NCBI GenBank assembly: GCA_027625215.1
Contig: JAQBWJ010000129.1
Span: 1 to 6,694 of the forward strand
Source: Candidatus Poribacteria bacterium
GTDB taxonomy: Bacteria; Poribacteria; WGA-4E; GCA-2687025
Length of the DNA stretch: 6,694 nucleotides
Direction: 5' to 3'
The notes beneath the pieces were generated by a model. That model was not told where the DNA came from. It saw nothing but the letters and a program-made list of their open reading frames with translations, and did not search any database. Below, one piece after another: positions 5,256 to 6,694 of this stretch (the first letter of the stretch is position 1; every line of letters begins with the position of its first letter). The translations under genes were made by a program, and so were the position numbers.

Positions 5256-6694
5256 ATGGCTTTTCGACCGCGCCGACTATGGGCGACGCTGATCGTATGG
5301 ACGTGTCTGAGCGCAGCGGCGGTCGCGCAGAACCCTCCCATCATCATCGACCACCAAACGCTTGATATTGACGAACCGCAGGAAGACCAGGTCGTCGGGC
5401 CGATCAGCATTCTCGGACTGCCCGTGCCGCGCGGGTTCGACGTGGACTTCACACTGACGATCTCCCACCGGGCGACGGTTAAGGTCGGCGACCGAACTCT
5501 GACGTTCAACGGCAACGGCGGCACGCTCTCGAACAAGCAGTTCGTCTTCCTGCAAAAAGGGATCACGTATCCGGTCGTTGAGACGTACCAGTTCAATGCG
5601 AAGGTCGATTCCGCGTTCATCGCAGGCGAGTTCTCGCTGCCGAAGACGGTCAACTGGACGCTGACTCCAGCCGTGTCGGGTCGGTATGAGTTCGCCGTCG
5701 TGGGAGCGGCGAGGAACCTGTCGCTGCAACTGTTAGGCGATATTGAAGGCGACGCGCAACTCGGCGTCGTCGGCAATGAGTTGAAGATATCCATCGAGAC
5801 GACGCGGACGATCCCGGCAAACACGTTTTTGACGTATCGAGGCATTATCAAAGCGGTGTTGGACCGGACGGCGAGCGTTCAGTTCGACAGCGCCATCCTG
5901 CCGCAGTGGGATGTCACGAAGGACGGGCGAACCGACCTGCTCGACATCGTGACGGTGGCGCGGCAGTTCGGGCAGGTGGGAGCGGGGCTCGTCGGCGATG
6001 TGGATGGCAACGGTTTCGTCAACTTCGTCGACTTGGTGACGGTGGCGACGCACTACGGCGAGACGTTTGCGCTCGCGGCTCCGATGCGGGCGGTTGTCGA
6101 TGCGAGCGTGATCGACGCGCGGCTGACTCAACGAGAACTGCCGGACGGCACGACGCTCGTGGAGTTGGTCGCGGAGCGCGGCGTGGACATCGGAGGGTTC
6201 GACATTGAACTCGCGTTCGATCCGGCGATGTGGGAGCCGATTGAGGCGGAAGTCGGGGCGCGCATCGGATCGCCTTGGACGCTTCCCGTCGCGGAACATG
6301 AAGGATCGGCGCGATTGATCGCCGTCTCATTGGTGGGAGAATCGCGCGAAACGACGGATGGCGCGGTGGCGACGTTCCGGTTCCGGCGGCTCGCGGAGAA
6401 CGCGGGCGCGATCTCGCTCAGGCGGATCGACCTTGCGGACACTCAGGCGCAGGCGCTTCGAGCGCGATTGCTGACAGGCATGTTCCAACCGAGCGCGTTG
6501 CCGTCGATGACGCGCGTCGGGCAGAACTTCCCCAACCCCTTCAACCCTGAAACGTGGATCCCCTTCTCGTTGAGCGACGCCGCCGACGTGCGGGTCGAGA
6601 TATACGCGGCGGACGGTCATCGGGTGCGGACATTGGAGTTGGGGGCGTTGTCGGCGGGATCGTACGTCGGACGCGATCAAGCGGCGGATTGGGA
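5256..6694 (+). CDS. Secreted protein with dockerin-like, cohesin-like and C-terminal FlgD/T9SS-type Ig-like domains (3' end missing)
   Basis: The frame stays open from ATG 5256 to the window edge, giving 479 complete codons. The N-terminus MAFRPRRLWATLIVW is a clear Sec signal peptide with three arginines, a hydrophobic core and probable cleavage after AVA (residue 24). Residues 30-215 are beta-rich and unrecognised. Residues 219-269 form a dockerin-type-I-like pair: DVTKDGRTDLLDIV, then DVDGNGFVNFVDLV, the latter with the canonical Asp-x-Asp-x-Asn-Gly calcium-loop pattern. Residues 281-405 look cohesin-like (GVDIGGFDIELAFDPAMWEP). From about residue 420, QNFPNPFNPETWIPF begins a FlgD-like Ig domain of the type used as a C-terminal sorting or surface module. 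The protein is therefore likely exported and surface-attached or released; its binding partner is unknown. It lies 144 bp downstream of the 1201-residue gene on the same strand, so co-transcription is possible. In clostridia, dockerins and cohesins build cellulosomes, but here both sit in one chain and no cellulosome is implied. Confidence 0.85.
   Translation, partial: MAFRPRRLWATLIVWTCLSAAAVAQNPPIIIDHQTLDIDEPQEDQVVGPISILGLPVPRGFDVDFTLTISHRATVKVGDRTLTFNGNGGTLSNKQFVFLQKGITYPVVETYQFNAKVDSAFIAGEFSLPKTVNWTLTPAVSGRYEFAVVGAARNLSLQLLGDIEGDAQLGVVGNELKISIETTRTIPANTFLTYRGIIKAVLDRTASVQFDSAILPQWDVTKDGRTDLLDIVTVARQFGQVGAGLVGDVDGNGFVNFVDLVTVATHYGETFALAAPMRAVVDASVIDARLTQRELPDGTTLVELVAERGVDIGGFDIELAFDPAMWEPIEAEVGARIGSPWTLPVAEHEGSARLIAVSLVGESRETTDGAVATFRFRRLAENAGAISLRRIDLADTQAQALRARLLTGMFQPSALPSMTRVGQNFPNPFNPETWIPFSLSDAADVRVEIYAADGHRVRTLELGALSAGSYVGRDQAADW

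Noticed and set aside
5174..5365. Small plus-strand frame beginning at TTG before the secreted protein
   Set aside because: It overlaps the signal peptide region in another frame, has no good ribosome site, and has no protein-like pattern.
5162..5851. Minus-strand open frame of 229 codons
   Set aside because: It is antisense to the secreted protein, whose signal peptide and domains make the plus strand the coding strand.
5733..6299. Minus-strand open frame of 188 codons
   Set aside because: It is antisense to the dockerin- and cohesin-like domains and is Arg/His-rich without any recognisable motif.

Overview
The window looks like part of a GC-rich genome from an uncultured bacterium, most plausibly Candidatus Poribacteria (sponge symbionts) or a close relative. 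The strongest clue is the last gene. It combines a Sec signal peptide, a dockerin-like calcium-loop repeat, a cohesin-like beta domain and a C-terminal FlgD/T9SS-type Ig-like tail opening with PNPFNPETWIPF, a combination I associate with poribacterial secreted proteins. This assignment comes from remembered sequence patterns, not from a search.

Layout: (1) Positions 2-991, plus strand: the C-terminal part of a large N,N-dimethylformamidase beta-subunit-like protein whose start lies upstream of the window. (2) Positions 978-1271, minus strand: a small glutaredoxin with a CPFS active site, converging on gene 1 and overlapping its 3' end by 14 bp. (3) Positions 1272-1505: a divergent intergenic region of 234 bp with inverted repeats and weak promoter-like elements. 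(4) Positions 1506-5111, plus strand: a 1201-residue multidomain protein of unknown function, with beta-sandwich, CARDB-like, mutarotase-like and helical toroid-like regions and a very acidic 81-residue tail. (5) Positions 5112-5255: a 144 bp spacer with a perfect 8-bp inverted repeat. (6) Positions 5256 to the end, plus strand: the secreted cohesin/dockerin-like protein, cut off by the window edge.

The genes do not form an obvious pathway. Two plus-strand products (genes 4 and 6) look like surface or extracellular proteins linked to carbohydrate binding or processing. The first resembles an amide hydrolase, and the glutaredoxin is a cytoplasmic thiol protein. I see no RNA gene, transposon, CRISPR array or defence island. 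No complete new system can be claimed; the most unusual items are the architecture of the 1201-residue protein and the domain mix of the last gene.
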